Part shown: one piece after another, positions 32,428 to 41,424 of the stretch
Layout: each line of letters starts with the position of its first letter
Position numbering within the stretch: the stretch's first letter is position 1
Origin: Acidimicrobiales bacterium
Lineage (GTDB): Bacteria > Actinomycetota > Acidimicrobiia > Acidimicrobiales > Aldehydirespiratoraceae
Assembly: GCA_029263175.1 (NCBI GenBank)
Contig: JAJCXZ010000050.1
Span: forward strand, 1-43,152
Length of the DNA: 43,152 bases
Reading direction: 5' to 3'
Position numbers and translations under genes: made by a program
The notes under the pieces: generated by a model
Database searches by the model: none
Told to the model about the DNA's origin: nothing
The model's input: the letters and a program-made list of their open reading frames with translations, nothing else

Positions 32428-35400
32428 TCAGCCGACCGAATCGATGAGCGCGGTCAAACCGAACCGCATGGCTTCGATCGCATCGTGTTCGTCCATCTTC
32501 CGGGCGGCGGCCTCGTCCTGGGTCGCTGAGGCGTGGGAGTCGGATGCCACTGCGGTCACCGCGTCGTCGATCAATACTCGAAAACCGTGGCCCTCCACGT
32601 GGAGCAGCCCCGTAGTGTCGAAGTGGCCGAGGATCACCGCGGCATCATCGAGTCGCCCGAGCCCGGCCATGAGGTTCACGTATTCGAGTCCGACGATGGC
32701 GACACCGGCCATGTTGTCGACCTCGTCGAGCTCGTCGATGTAGCGGGTGAGGATGAGCGCTGCCTCCCCGGGTCGGCCCTGCCGGAAGGCCTTGCGGGCG
32801 GCAAGGGTCTCGTTCGGGCTGTTCGTCCTCGGCGGAATCGGCACCGATTCGATCTCGACCCAGTACTGCTCCATCTGCTCCTGGTCGCCTCGGAACGCAG
32901 CGGCGGCGCCGAGCATGTAGAGCGACCAGTTCAGATACGACGGCGGACCTGTTGCTCGGAACATCTCCGCCGCGCCCAGTAGGTGTTGCTCGGCCTCGTC
33001 GACGCGGCCGGAGCCGAGGAGGGCGCCACCGATGAACATCTCGAACAGACGAGCAGGGGTGTGCTGGCCCTTCTCCTTCAACGCGCCGATCACATCGGGC
33101 GCGAGCCGGAGGGCGCTGTAGTCGTCGTCCTCGACACCGACCAGCCGCGCGTATTGCACGTAGAGGTTGTCGGGGTTTCCGTAGCGCTCGATCAGGGTGC
33201 GGAATCGGTCGCGGCGAAGCGTCATCGAGTAGGGGAGCGAGGCCCAGAGCAATGCCTCGCCGATGGTCTCCTCATCTTCGATGGGGAGCATGTCGAGCAG
33301 TCGTTCGATCCAGTCGGTGATCTCGCTCAAACCCCGTCGAGCGAAGGGCTGTAGTGCGACCGGTCGCAGGATCGCGGTGAGGAGCTCGTGGTCGCTGGCG
33401 GCGGTGGCCCAGTCGACCGCGGCCCGCAGGTTGGGCCACAGTTCGGCGAGGCGTGCGGCCCCCTCGACCTCGTGATTGGAGTCGAGGAGAACGCCGAGTC
33501 TGGTGACCTCGTCTCGAACCGCCAATGCGTGGCGGCCAGCCATGGCTTGGGTGCCGCCGTCTGCGGCGAGCAGCTCGGCCGCGAATTGGCGAACGGTTTC
33601 GAGCAGTCGGTAGCGACGGCCGAAGGAGCCCGATTCGACCGAAACCATCGACCGGTCGACGAGGTCGCTGAGCACGGTGGCGATCTCCTCCGCCGGGATG
33701 TGCTCATCGGCGAGGACGGTTTCCGCGGCGTCGAGTTCGAAGCCGCCGGCAAAGACCGAGAGTCGGCGCAGGACGATCCGTTCCTGATGGGTCAACAGTT
33801 CGTAGGACCATTGGATCGTGGCGCGCAGGGTGCGGTGGCGCTCGACGCTGCCCCGTCGTCCGCTGGTGAGGAGGCGCAACCGATCGTCGAGGCGCGACAC
33901 GAGATCAGCGGTGCTGAGGGTTCGCAGCCGAGCCGCCGCGATCTCGATCGCCAGCGGCACACCGTCGAGACGTTGGCAGATCTCCTCAGCAGCCGGCCTC
34001 TCGGCTTCGGCGTCGAAGCCGGCGTCGGCGGCCAGCGCTCGCTCGTTGAACAGGGCGACGGCGGCGCCGGCAGGGTCGAGCGGACCAATGGGCAGCAACC
34101 GTTCGTCGGGGACGGCCAGGCCCTCACGTGACGTGGCCAGGATGCGGATCTCGGGGCAGCTACGTGACAACGCGGTGGCGATGGCCGCGGTACCGTCGAC
34201 GACGTGCTCACAGTTGTCGAGCACCAGAAGTGTGGCCCGACCCCGCAGATGAGCAACGATGGCTTCTGTGGTTGTTCGGTCGTCGCGCCGGCGCCCGTCG
34301 ATCGCGTCGAGGACAGCGAGGGCCACGTCGTCGGACGATGACACGTCGGCCAGCTCGACGAGCCACGCACCTCCGGGAAGGTCGACCGCGGCAAGGTGGG
34401 CGGTCGCGATGGCCACGCGGGTCTTGCCGATCCCGCCAGGACCGACAAGCGTCACCAGCGAGTGGGTGTGCATCGCATCGACGACCAGGTCGACCTCGTC
34501 GTCGCGCCCATGAAGCCGTCCCATGCGGAGGGGGAGATTGCCGCGGCGGGTCTGGTCGGTGCGCAACGGGGGGTGATCGTCGGTGCCGACTTGGCTGATG
34601 ACCATGTCGGCGGGCACGCCGTCGAGACGGTACGTGCCGAGTTCGACCAGGTCGATGGCGTTGGTGGTGTCGCTTGGATCGAGCAGTGCGGCGGCAACAG
34701 CTGACACGACGATCTGGCCGCCGTGGCCAGTTGAGGCGAGTTGCGCCGCCGTGTTGACGACGTGGCCGAAGTACTCCCCATCCCGTTCGTCGGCCTCACC
34801 GGTGTGCAGACCGATTCGGGCTCGGATCGTGATACCCGCCGGCCAGTGCTCGCGGCCGAGTTCAGCTTGCAGATCGATGGCCCAGGCCGCGGCGTCGTTG
34901 GCGCGGTGGAAGGCGAGGCCGAACGAATCGCCCCCGGTTGAGAACACTGAGCCGTCATGGGCGTCGGTGCAGGCACGAAGCAGCTCCTCGTAGCGGCTCG
35001 CCGCGACCGACATCCCCTGGCGATCCGATGACCACAGTGCGGAAGAGCCCTCGACATCGCAGAACGCGAAGGTCACTGTTCCTGATGGTCGATGCGGGGT
35101 TGCCACATCACGGCGGCCGATGGGTAACGCCTGGTCGAGGATCGATGCTTCCAGGTCGCGGAGGGCCGGGCCGGGTTCGACGCCGAGTTCCTCAACGAGG
35201 TGCGCCCGTGCACGGCTGAACGCGGCCAACGCGTCGGCCTGGCGACCGGCCTGATAGAGCGCAGTCATCAGTAGGGCCCACAACCCCTCGCGGAACGGGT
35301 GGGTGGTGGTGAGTTCGGTGAGGCGGGCGACCGCACCCGCCGGGTCGTGCTCGACCGTGTCGGCGAGGCTGCGCTCGGTCGTATCGAGCCATTGTTCGGT

Positions 35401-35925
35401 GAGTCCGTCGATCACACCTCGCAGTCCGGGCGCGTCGAGACCGGCGAGGGGCTCACCTGTCCACGTTTGAAGGGCGCGTTCGATGTCGCCGGCGCTCAAC
35501 GCTTCGTGAAATCGGAAGACGTCGACTGCGTCGGGGGCGACGTCGAGCCGGTAGGCCGCGCCGGCGCGGACAAGGGTGTCGTTGCCGAGCCCCTGGCGGA
35601 GGGTGCCCACATAGGTCTGCAGGGTCTTCTCCGCGGTCCTCGGCGGATCCTCACCCCAGACGAGCTCGACCAGCCGGGTGACCGAGATGGCGGTGCCGGG
35701 GGAGAGAGCGAGCGCGGCGAGCAGGGTCTGTGACTTGGCCGGGCCGACGTCGATCGGCCGGCCGTCGGAGGTCTCGGCGGTGACCCCGCCGAGGAGCCGA
35801 ATCTGCACGTTCGCGATACCCCGCTGGTTGTGATCGTCGAGCGGCAAGCTTTCCACAGTCGTTGGCACCAGCACAGTCTCGAGTCGGCCGGTGGAGCCCC
35901 AGTCGAGTCCTGGTCGAGGCGCCAT
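32428..35925 (-). CDS. BTAD/SARP-type regulator with degenerate class III cyclase domain and STAND ATPase
   Basis: This 1165-residue protein has, in order: a winged-helix DNA-binding domain (about 40-130, VQIRLLGGVTAE), a bacterial transcriptional activator domain (about 135-265), a class III nucleotidyl cyclase domain (about 282-415), a STAND/NB-ARC ATPase (Walker A GPGGIGKT at 495-502, then LLVLDNCEHV) and C-terminal TPR-like helices (about 800-1150). In the cyclase domain the metal Asps are present (D290 and D333), but the substrate Lys is Ser (S329). The transition-state Arg of NxxxR is Gln (Q395, in VNTAAQL), so it probably binds rather than cyclises nucleotides. The exact start is uncertain: 35925 leaves about 70 bases to the divergent ABC gene. 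Confidence 0.88.
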   Translation of the reverse strand: MAPRPGLDWGSTGRLETVLVPTTVESLPLDDHNQRGIANVQIRLLGGVTAETSDGRPIDVGPAKSQTLLAALALSPGTAISVTRLVELVWGEDPPRTAEKTLQTYVGTLRQGLGNDTLVRAGAAYRLDVAPDAVDVFRFHEALSAGDIERALQTWTGEPLAGLDAPGLRGVIDGLTEQWLDTTERSLADTVEHDPAGAVARLTELTTTHPFREGLWALLMTALYQAGRQADALAAFSRARAHLVEELGVEPGPALRDLEASILDQALPIGRRDVATPHRPSGTVTFAFCDVEGSSALWSSDRQGMSVAASRYEELLRACTDAHDGSVFSTGGDSFGLAFHRANDAAAWAIDLQAELGREHWPAGITIRARIGLHTGEADERDGEYFGHVVNTAAQLASTGHGGQIVVSAVAAALLDPSDTTNAIDLVELGTYRLDGVPADMVISQVGTDDHPPLRTDQTRRGNLPLRMGRLHGRDDEVDLVVDAMHTHSLVTLVGPGGIGKTRVAIATAHLAAVDLPGGAWLVELADVSSSDDVALAVLDAIDGRRRDDRTTTEAIVAHLRGRATLLVLDNCEHVVDGTAAIATALSRSCPEIRILATSREGLAVPDERLLPIGPLDPAGAAVALFNERALAADAGFDAEAERPAAEEICQRLDGVPLAIEIAAARLRTLSTADLVSRLDDRLRLLTSGRRGSVERHRTLRATIQWSYELLTHQERIVLRRLSVFAGGFELDAAETVLADEHIPAEEIATVLSDLVDRSMVSVESGSFGRRYRLLETVRQFAAELLAADGGTQAMAGRHALAVRDEVTRLGVLLDSNHEVEGAARLAELWPNLRAAVDWATAASDHELLTAILRPVALQPFARRGLSEITDWIERLLDMLPIEDEETIGEALLWASLPYSMTLRRDRFRTLIERYGNPDNLYVQYARLVGVEDDDYSALRLAPDVIGALKEKGQHTPARLFEMFIGGALLGSGRVDEAEQHLLGAAEMFRATGPPSYLNWSLYMLGAAAAFRGDQEQMEQYWVEIESVPIPPRTNSPNETLAARKAFRQGRPGEAALILTRYIDELDEVDNMAGVAIVGLEYVNLMAGLGRLDDAAVILGHFDTTGLLHVEGHGFRVLIDDAVTAVASDSHASATQDEAAARKMDEHDAIEAMRFGLTALIDSVG

Positions 35926-35994
35926 TCTCGCGTTGGCCGGATGGTCGACCGACAGCCGGTCGTCGCTCGACCGTGGTGGCTGAAGCTCTGGTCC

Positions 35995-37014
35995 ATGCAG
36001 AAATCAACAACTCCCATCAACGGGCATATCGAGGCGGAAGGGCTGGTCAAGCGCTACGGCGACGTGACCGCCCTTGACGGGCTCGACCTCACGGTCCCCG
36101 AGGGCACGGTCTTGGGCCTTCTCGGCCCGAACGGCTCCGGGAAGACCACCGCGGTATCCATCCTGACCACGCTCATCCAGTCCGACGGCGGCCATGCAGT
36201 CGTGGCGGGCGCCGATGTGGCCGCCAACCCGTCCGAGGTGCGGCGTCGAATCGGCCTGTCGGGCCAGGCGGCGGCAGTCGATGAGAATCTCACCGGTTTC
36301 GAGAATCTCGAGATGATCGGGCGGCTCTATCACCTCGGCCGCAAGCCGGCCGTCGAGCGGGCCCGAGAGCTTCTCGAGCGGTTCTCGCTGACCGACGCTG
36401 CCGACCGTCTGGCGAAGGGGTACTCGGGCGGCATGCGCCGTCGCCTCGATCTGGCCGGGGCGCTCGTCGCCGAGCCGCCTGTTCTCTTCCTGGACGAGCC
36501 CACCACCGGGCTCGATCCGCGTAGCCGCAATGAGCTGTGGGCCGTGGTCGATGAGCTCGTCGAACGAGGTCGTACGGTGCTGCTCACCACGCAGTACATG
36601 GAAGAGGCCGACACGCTGGCCGACGACATCGTGGTGATGGACAAGGGCCGCCGAATCGCGCAGGGCACAGCCGACGAGCTCAAGGACCTCGTCGGGGGCG
36701 AGCGGATCGAGATCTCGGTCGCCTTCGAGAACGAGATCCCAGAAGCCCGCCGGATCTTGGCCGGACTGGCCGAGGACGCACCCCGGGTCAGCAACCGCAC
36801 GCTGACGGCGTCGGTCGTTGGCGGGGCCGCCAAGCTCCCGGCCGCCCTCCGGGCCATGGACGATGCTCGGCTGACCGTCACCGACGTTGGTCTTCGCCGG
36901 CCCACGCTCGACGATGTGTTCTTGTCCCTCACCGGCCGCACCGCCGAGGCCGCCGCTGTTCATCTCGAGGTCGCCGCGCCAGGCGAGGCTCCTGTACTGG
37001 AAGAGGTGGCGTGA
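35995..37014 (+). CDS. DrrA-type ABC transporter ATP-binding protein
   Basis: This 339-residue ATPase of a drug or lipid exporter has Walker A GPNGSGKT (44-51), signature YSGGMRRRLDLA, Walker B LFLDEPTTGLD and switch His region TTQYMEEA. A C-terminal DrrA-type domain (about 230-339) contains RRPTLDDVFLSLTGR. It pairs with the permease that overlaps it. The frame is open upstream, but that part is Arg/Trp-rich and overlaps the divergent regulator gene; the ATG at 35995 begins the conserved domain. The divergent BTAD/STAND regulator is a plausible controller. Confidence 0.94.
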   Translation: MQKSTTPINGHIEAEGLVKRYGDVTALDGLDLTVPEGTVLGLLGPNGSGKTTAVSILTTLIQSDGGHAVVAGADVAANPSEVRRRIGLSGQAAAVDENLTGFENLEMIGRLYHLGRKPAVERARELLERFSLTDAADRLAKGYSGGMRRRLDLAGALVAEPPVLFLDEPTTGLDPRSRNELWAVVDELVERGRTVLLTTQYMEEADTLADDIVVMDKGRRIAQGTADELKDLVGGERIEISVAFENEIPEARRILAGLAEDAPRVSNRTLTASVVGGAAKLPAALRAMDDARLTVTDVGLRRPTLDDVFLSLTGRTAEAAAVHLEVAAPGEAPVLEEVA

Positions 37015-37820
37015 TGGGGCGCTTGACTCTCGCCCTGGGCGACGGCGTCATCGTCGCCCAGCGCAACATGCGCAAGATCACCCGTCAGCCCGAGCTGCTG
37101 GTGGCGGTACTGATCATGCCGCTCGTCTTCGTCTTCTTGTTCTCTTACGTGTTCGGGAGTGCGATCGAGATCGAGGGCGGCTCGTACCGCGAGTTCCTCA
37201 TCGGCGGTGCCTTCGTGATGATGCTGACCTTCGGGTCGACATTCACTGGGATAGGCCTCGCCGACGACATCCAGAAGGGCATCATCGACCGGTTCCGGTC
37301 GCTCCCGATGTCTCGCGGTGCCGTGGTCTTCGGACGGACCGCCAGCGATGTGATCTACAACGTCTTGTCGACCATCGTGATGGCCGGCGCCGGTTACCTC
37401 GTCGGTTGGCGGATCAACAACGGCTTCGGTAGTGCTTTGCTCGGCTTCGGCCTGGTGTTGCTCTTCGCCTATGCCTTCTCGTGGATCATGGCGTATCTCG
37501 GGCTCAAGGTCCGCAGCGTCGAAGCGATCAACAATGCGGGTTCGCTCGTGATCTTTCCGCTGACGTTTGTGGCCAACACCTTCGTGCCGACCGATGGATT
37601 CCCATCGGCGCTGCGCACGTTCGCCGAATGGAACCCGGTCTCCACGGTGGCCCACGCCGCGCGTGTGCAGTTCGGCAACATCCCCGAAACCACACCCGAC
37701 CCCACCGCGTGGCCGCTGGAGAACGCGGCACTCTATTCGCTTGGTTGGGTCGCCGCGATCCTGGCCGTGTTCGTCCCGCTGTCGATCCGGGCCTTCCAGC
37801 AGACAGCGACAAGTAACTGA
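37011..37820 (+). CDS. DrrB-type ABC-2 permease
   Basis: This 269-residue ABC-2 family permease has six hydrophobic segments: about 30-50, 60-85, 105-135, 140-165, 172-192 and 240-262. The motif GIGLADDIQKGIIDRFRSLP (about 82-101) is typical of DrrB-like exporters. GTG at 37011 overlaps the ATPase stop (GTGA); an ATG follows immediately at 37014. It forms the exporter with the preceding ATPase. A strong inverted repeat follows the stop. Confidence 0.93.
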   Translation: MMGRLTLALGDGVIVAQRNMRKITRQPELLVAVLIMPLVFVFLFSYVFGSAIEIEGGSYREFLIGGAFVMMLTFGSTFTGIGLADDIQKGIIDRFRSLPMSRGAVVFGRTASDVIYNVLSTIVMAGAGYLVGWRINNGFGSALLGFGLVLLFAYAFSWIMAYLGLKVRSVEAINNAGSLVIFPLTFVANTFVPTDGFPSALRTFAEWNPVSTVAHAARVQFGNIPETTPDPTAWPLENAALYSLGWVAAILAVFVPLSIRAFQQTATSN

Positions 37821-37843
37821 TATCCAAGCCCTCCCCATTCCGC

Positions 37844-37877
37844 GGGCGGATCGGCCTTCCCCCTGGCCGGTCCGCCC
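37844..37877. terminator. Bidirectional terminator hairpin
   Basis: GGGCGGATCGGCC and GGCCGGTCCGCCC pair over 12 of 13 positions around an eight-base loop. It is placed between the convergent ends of the ABC permease and HNH genes. No clear U-tract is present on either side. Confidence 0.65.
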
Positions 37878-37927
37878 TCGGGCGCGTTGCCGTGTCTGCG
37901 CTCGGCGCTGCTCGCCGCACGGCGAGG

Positions 37928-39016
37928 TCATGGCGGCACCAATGTCCAGCGCCCGGACGCATCCTGGTCGACCACCCAGCCCGAGTCGTGCACCAGATGA
38001 TGGTGGTGCTTGCACAGCAGCGCAAGGTTGTCGATGTCGCTCGGGCCGTGGTGGCGACGCCAGATGACGTGGTGCGCTTCGCAGCGTGATGGATGGGCAC
38101 CACAGCCGATACAGCCCCCGTCGCGGGCGATCAGGGCTCGCCACTGGTTGTCGTCGGCCAGGCGGACCGCGTCGCCAAGCCACAGCGGCTGCCCGTCGGC
38201 GGAGAACACAAGGCCATGCAGTTCAGAGATGCACACCAGCCGCTCGACCTCGGACTTCGGCAGTGGCCCCACACCAGGGATATCGCCGCTTCCGTCTTCG
38301 TGCACAACGATCAGCGCCTGGTTGCGCACGGCCGGCGGCCCTGCTTCAGCGGAGCGTTGGTCGAGGAGCAGTGATGCGACAGCGTCGGCCCTCCGTTGCT
38401 CGGGCGTGCGCTTCTCGTTGGCTCCGTCGCGGCCGCCATCGGCCCAGTAGAGACGATCGGTCTCGGCATCGACGGCGGCGCGGATCTCACCGAAGGTGGA
38501 GTCGTCGAATTCGGCGTGAAGCACGCCCATGTCGGACGACATCAGGATTGCGCGACGTTGTGATCGTTGCTTCTGGAGCCGGGCGGCGAGGTCGGCGTCG
38601 GATGCCGTGATACGCACGAAATCGTTGACCTGCTTCGACATCGCATCTGCGGGCTTGGCCCGGGCGAGGGTCAGCAATGAGGACGCACCGACGTCTTCCA
38701 CGGTGGTGCGCTCCGCGGCGCGGCTCAATGTGTCGAGGTGGGCGCCGGAAATCTCGCCGCACGCCAGAGCGTCGCCCACTTCCGGCAACGCCTCCATGAG
38801 TTGGCCGCGGGCGACGGCCCGGTCGGCTTCGCGCTGGGTGCAGCGAGTGGCGCCGCGTACGACGGATGCCTCGCCGACGCGAACGGCCAGCCGGGCCTCG
38901 GCGGCGTCGACCGCGGCTCGATGCCTGGAGATGCTCGCGAGGAGCCGTCGAGCCTCGGCGACAGACAACTCTGCGATCTCGAGCGCACTCAGCGTGCGCG
39001 TCCAGTCCTCGAACAC
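37928..39016 (-). CDS. DUF222/13E12-family HNH endonuclease-like protein
   Basis: This 362-residue protein has an N-terminal DUF222 (13E12 repeat) domain, about residues 1-230, helical and beginning LSALEIAELSVAEARRLLAS. A C-terminal HNH motif follows: CIGCGAHPSRCEAHHVIWRR, then HHGPSDIDNLALLCKHHHHL. The zinc Cys and catalytic His residues are present. The family is abundant in actinobacteria and often lies in repeat-like copies; the activity is not established. The GTG start is at 39014-39016; no strong ribosome site is seen. A LexA-box-like palindrome lies about 110 bases upstream, as reported for 13E12 genes of Mycobacterium tuberculosis. Confidence 0.92.
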   Translation of the reverse strand: MFEDWTRTLSALEIAELSVAEARRLLASISRHRAAVDAAEARLAVRVGEASVVRGATRCTQREADRAVARGQLMEALPEVGDALACGEISGAHLDTLSRAAERTTVEDVGASSLLTLARAKPADAMSKQVNDFVRITASDADLAARLQKQRSQRRAILMSSDMGVLHAEFDDSTFGEIRAAVDAETDRLYWADGGRDGANEKRTPEQRRADAVASLLLDQRSAEAGPPAVRNQALIVVHEDGSGDIPGVGPLPKSEVERLVCISELHGLVFSADGQPLWLGDAVRLADDNQWRALIARDGGCIGCGAHPSRCEAHHVIWRRHHGPSDIDNLALLCKHHHHLVHDSGWVVDQDASGRWTLVPP

Positions 39017-39124
39017 GGCTCACCCAACTCTCGATACGTGGGGAAGTACGAACTAGGACCAGACGGTGAATGCCGGGCCTGGCGACCGGCGTGGAATCAC
39101 CCTACCAGGGTCAGGAGGGAAAAG

Positions 39125-39138
39125 CAAACATATGTTCG
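39125..39138. promoter_or_regulatory. LexA (SOS) box-like palindrome
   Basis: CAAACATATGTTCG differs at one base from the ideal actinobacterial SOS palindrome CGAACATATGTTCG. It lies in the divergent region between the 13E12 HNH gene (minus, start 39016) and the acidic membrane protein gene (plus, start 39256). Either or both could be DNA-damage inducible. Confidence 0.6.
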
Positions 39139-39255
39139 TGCAAGCCGAGAAACGCATCCTTGTCCACGGGTGTGGCACGCTGGCCAGGGACCACGGCCCA
39201 TCCGCTCACGGCGACCGACGCTGAGCAGGGGCTGTGTCGGGTGGAGTGACGCAGT

Positions 39256-40428
39256 ATGGGAGACGACGACACACCAGAGCCGACGAAGCCGGATGACCTC
39301 AACGTCGACCGGCGAAACGACATCTGGCGCGATGTGGGCGACGTGTCTGAGTCGCGAGCGGTGGGCGACATTCTCGATGACAGCACCGAGTCGATCTCTG
39401 ACGAGGAAGCGGAGGGCCTGAAAAAGTGGGTGACCGCAAAGAACAACGAGGACGCCGCTGAAGCCGAAGCCAAGCTGGAGCGAGCAGCTGAGCGCACCGA
39501 GAAGAAGCTGGCCAGAGGGAAGCTCGCCAAGAAGCGGACGAAGCGGCGCAAGGGGTTCGAGCCGTGGGACGAGGAAGCCGACGCGGCGGCGCGCGAGGCC
39601 GAGGGTCTTCCCGAGCCTGTCATCGGAACGATGGAGATCGACAAGAAGGTGATCCTCGGTTTCAACTATCCGCCGGCGGAATCCGACGGCGAGGACGACG
39701 ATTCAGAGGACGAGATCGTCGGTCCGTTCGGCTTTCTCGACAAGGCGGCGGAGTGGTTCCGACGGGCACCGGTCATGGGCACGATCATCCTGGTGTTCGG
39801 CACCGCGGTGATCGCGGTGCCGATCGTGCTGCTCTCGCTCGATGGCGGGTCCACGGAGGTCGATCCGAGCGCGGTCGAGATCATCGACGATGTCGAAGCC
39901 GACAGCGGGGACGACACGGACGCGATCGAGACAGAGTCGGACGACCAGGGGTCAGGCGACACGGGGGCCGAGGAGAGCAGCGGCGAGAGCCCGACGGAGT
40001 CCGACGCCGTGGACACGAATGCCGGCATCTATCTGGGGACGGCGGTGGCGCAGGATCCGTGTGGCCCTCAGGAGTACGACGTCAACGTCCGTTTCACGTG
40101 GTTTGGCAATGGTCAGGTGGTCGGCGAACAGCTCTACACGCCCAACGGCAATGCATTCGACACGACTGAGGGCAATTGGGAGGAAACCGTCGCGATTCTC
40201 ATCTCTGAGGCTCAGATTTGGGTGATGACCGCCGGTGAGCGGCCACGCCTCCACAACGCCTACCTGCCTGAAGGCCAGCTTGCGCCGAGGGTGCCCGACT
40301 TCGGCGAGTTGGTCGAGGGCATGACCGACGAGGAGTTCGGTGAGGCGTTCGGCCTCGGCGACGACGCGTGCGTCCCGGTACTCACCGACGTCATGCTCGA
40401 GTACACGCCGTTCCCGCCATCGAACTAG
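39256..40428 (+). CDS. Single-pass membrane protein with charged cytoplasmic and acidic outer regions
   Basis: The protein has 390 residues and is not recognised. Residues 1-150 are highly charged, including a Lys/Arg-rich coiled-coil-like stretch (about 62-100) that could bind nucleic acid. One membrane helix lies at about 172-195 (VMGTIILVFGTAVIAVPIVL). An acidic low-complexity linker (about 200-255) precedes a small extracytoplasmic domain (about 258-390) with two Cys (DPCGPQ and DDACVP). Domain features such as VRFTWFGNGQVVGEQLYTPN suggest a compact beta fold. GGAG lies nine bases before the ATG. It shares its upstream region with the 13E12 gene and the LexA-like box. Confidence 0.75.
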   Translation: MGDDDTPEPTKPDDLNVDRRNDIWRDVGDVSESRAVGDILDDSTESISDEEAEGLKKWVTAKNNEDAAEAEAKLERAAERTEKKLARGKLAKKRTKRRKGFEPWDEEADAAAREAEGLPEPVIGTMEIDKKVILGFNYPPAESDGEDDDSEDEIVGPFGFLDKAAEWFRRAPVMGTIILVFGTAVIAVPIVLLSLDGGSTEVDPSAVEIIDDVEADSGDDTDAIETESDDQGSGDTGAEESSGESPTESDAVDTNAGIYLGTAVAQDPCGPQEYDVNVRFTWFGNGQVVGEQLYTPNGNAFDTTEGNWEETVAILISEAQIWVMTAGERPRLHNAYLPEGQLAPRVPDFGELVEGMTDEEFGEAFGLGDDACVPVLTDVMLEYTPFPPSN

Positions 40429-40444
40429 ACGATCGACCCGACAG

Positions 40445-40450
40445 TAGATT
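40445..40450 (+). promoter_or_regulatory. Candidate -10 element (TAGATT) for a leaderless mRNA
   Basis: TAGATT (TANNNT) ends seven bases before the ATG at 40458 with no ribosome site between. This is the same geometry as at 23157 and 26512. Confidence 0.45.
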
Positions 40451-40457
40451 CTGCGAG

Positions 40458-41420
40458 ATGAGGGCAGCTGTCTACGAACGGTACGGTGACCCGGACGTGC
40501 TGCGGGTGGAGCAGGTCGCCAGGCCGTCTCCCGTCGGCAACCAGGTGCTGGTCAAGATCGCGGCGACGTCGATCAACCTGTCCGATTGGGAGTGCCTGCG
40601 AGGCTCGCCCTTCTATGCGCGCATCGGGGGACTGCGTTCCCCGGCGCGGCACACGCTGGGTTCTGATATTGCCGGGTGGGTCGAGGCGGTCGGGCCCGAC
40701 GTGGTCGAGTTCGGGCCCGGTGATGAGGTGTACGGCGACAATCTCGACCTGAAGGGCGGGTTCGCCGAGTTCGCCATCGCTCCCGAGTCGGCCCTGGCCC
40801 TGAAGCCGGAGGAGTTGACCTTCACCGAAGCATCCACGATCCCGCAGGCCGCAACGATCGCGTGGCAGGGACTGGGCGGCATCGGGCCGGGAGACCGCGT
40901 GCTAGTCAACGGCGGCGGGGGTGGATCGGGTTCGTTCGCCATCCCACTCGCCAAGCGTTTCGGCGCGCACGTCACCGGAGTCGACAACGACGGCAAACTC
41001 GAGTTCATGCTGTCGTTGGGAGCCGACGAGGTGGTCGACTATCGAGTCGACGACTTCACCAAGGGCGCTGCAGGCTACGACCTGATTCTCGACCTCGTGG
41101 CCCATCGGTCTGTCTTCGCCTACCGGCGGGCGCTCGCCCGTGGGGGCCGATATCGATGTGTGGGGGGTTCGGTGCCGACGATGTTGCGGGTCGCAACGAT
41201 CGGATCGATCATCGGTCGGCTGACGGGACGACGTATCGGGGTGCTTGCGGTGAAGCAGGGACCGCGCTATTTCCAGCCTGTGGCCGACCTGTGCCGCACC
41301 GGTGACCTGCGTATTCACATCGATCGCCGCTTCGGTCTCGACGACGTGGCCGAGGCTCTCACTCTCGTCGGTGAAGGTGAGGCGCTCGGCAAGGTCGTCG
41401 TCACCATCGACGTCGAGTGA
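40458..41420 (+). CDS. Zinc-free MDR-family NAD(P)-dependent oxidoreductase
   Basis: This 320-residue medium-chain dehydrogenase/reductase of the quinone oxidoreductase type has an N-terminal GroES-like part (MRAAVYERYGDPDVLRVEQV) and lacks catalytic-zinc Cys ligands. A Rossmann domain has the Gly-rich loop VLVNGGGGGSGSFAIPLAKR. The C-terminus has FGLDDVAEALTLVGEGEALG, typical of the family. It probably reduces quinones or alpha,beta-unsaturated carbonyls with NADPH. The frame is open 90 bases further upstream, but the conserved MRAAVYERYG start and the -10-like box seven bases before it support the ATG at 40458. Confidence 0.92.
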   Translation: MRAAVYERYGDPDVLRVEQVARPSPVGNQVLVKIAATSINLSDWECLRGSPFYARIGGLRSPARHTLGSDIAGWVEAVGPDVVEFGPGDEVYGDNLDLKGGFAEFAIAPESALALKPEELTFTEASTIPQAATIAWQGLGGIGPGDRVLVNGGGGGSGSFAIPLAKRFGAHVTGVDNDGKLEFMLSLGADEVVDYRVDDFTKGAAGYDLILDLVAHRSVFAYRRALARGGRYRCVGGSVPTMLRVATIGSIIGRLTGRRIGVLAVKQGPRYFQPVADLCRTGDLRIHIDRRFGLDDVAEALTLVGEGEALGKVVVTIDVE

Positions 41421-41424
41421 GCCA

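Noticed and set aside
30321-32447. 708-codon plus-strand open frame opposite the cyclase-like gene
   Set aside because: Low-complexity Val/Gly/His-rich translation without domains. The minus strand has coherent domains, a ribosome site and the cyclase motifs.
39061-39255. Small ORFs upstream of the acidic membrane protein
   Set aside because: No ribosome site or coding bias; the only supported element is the LexA-like palindrome.
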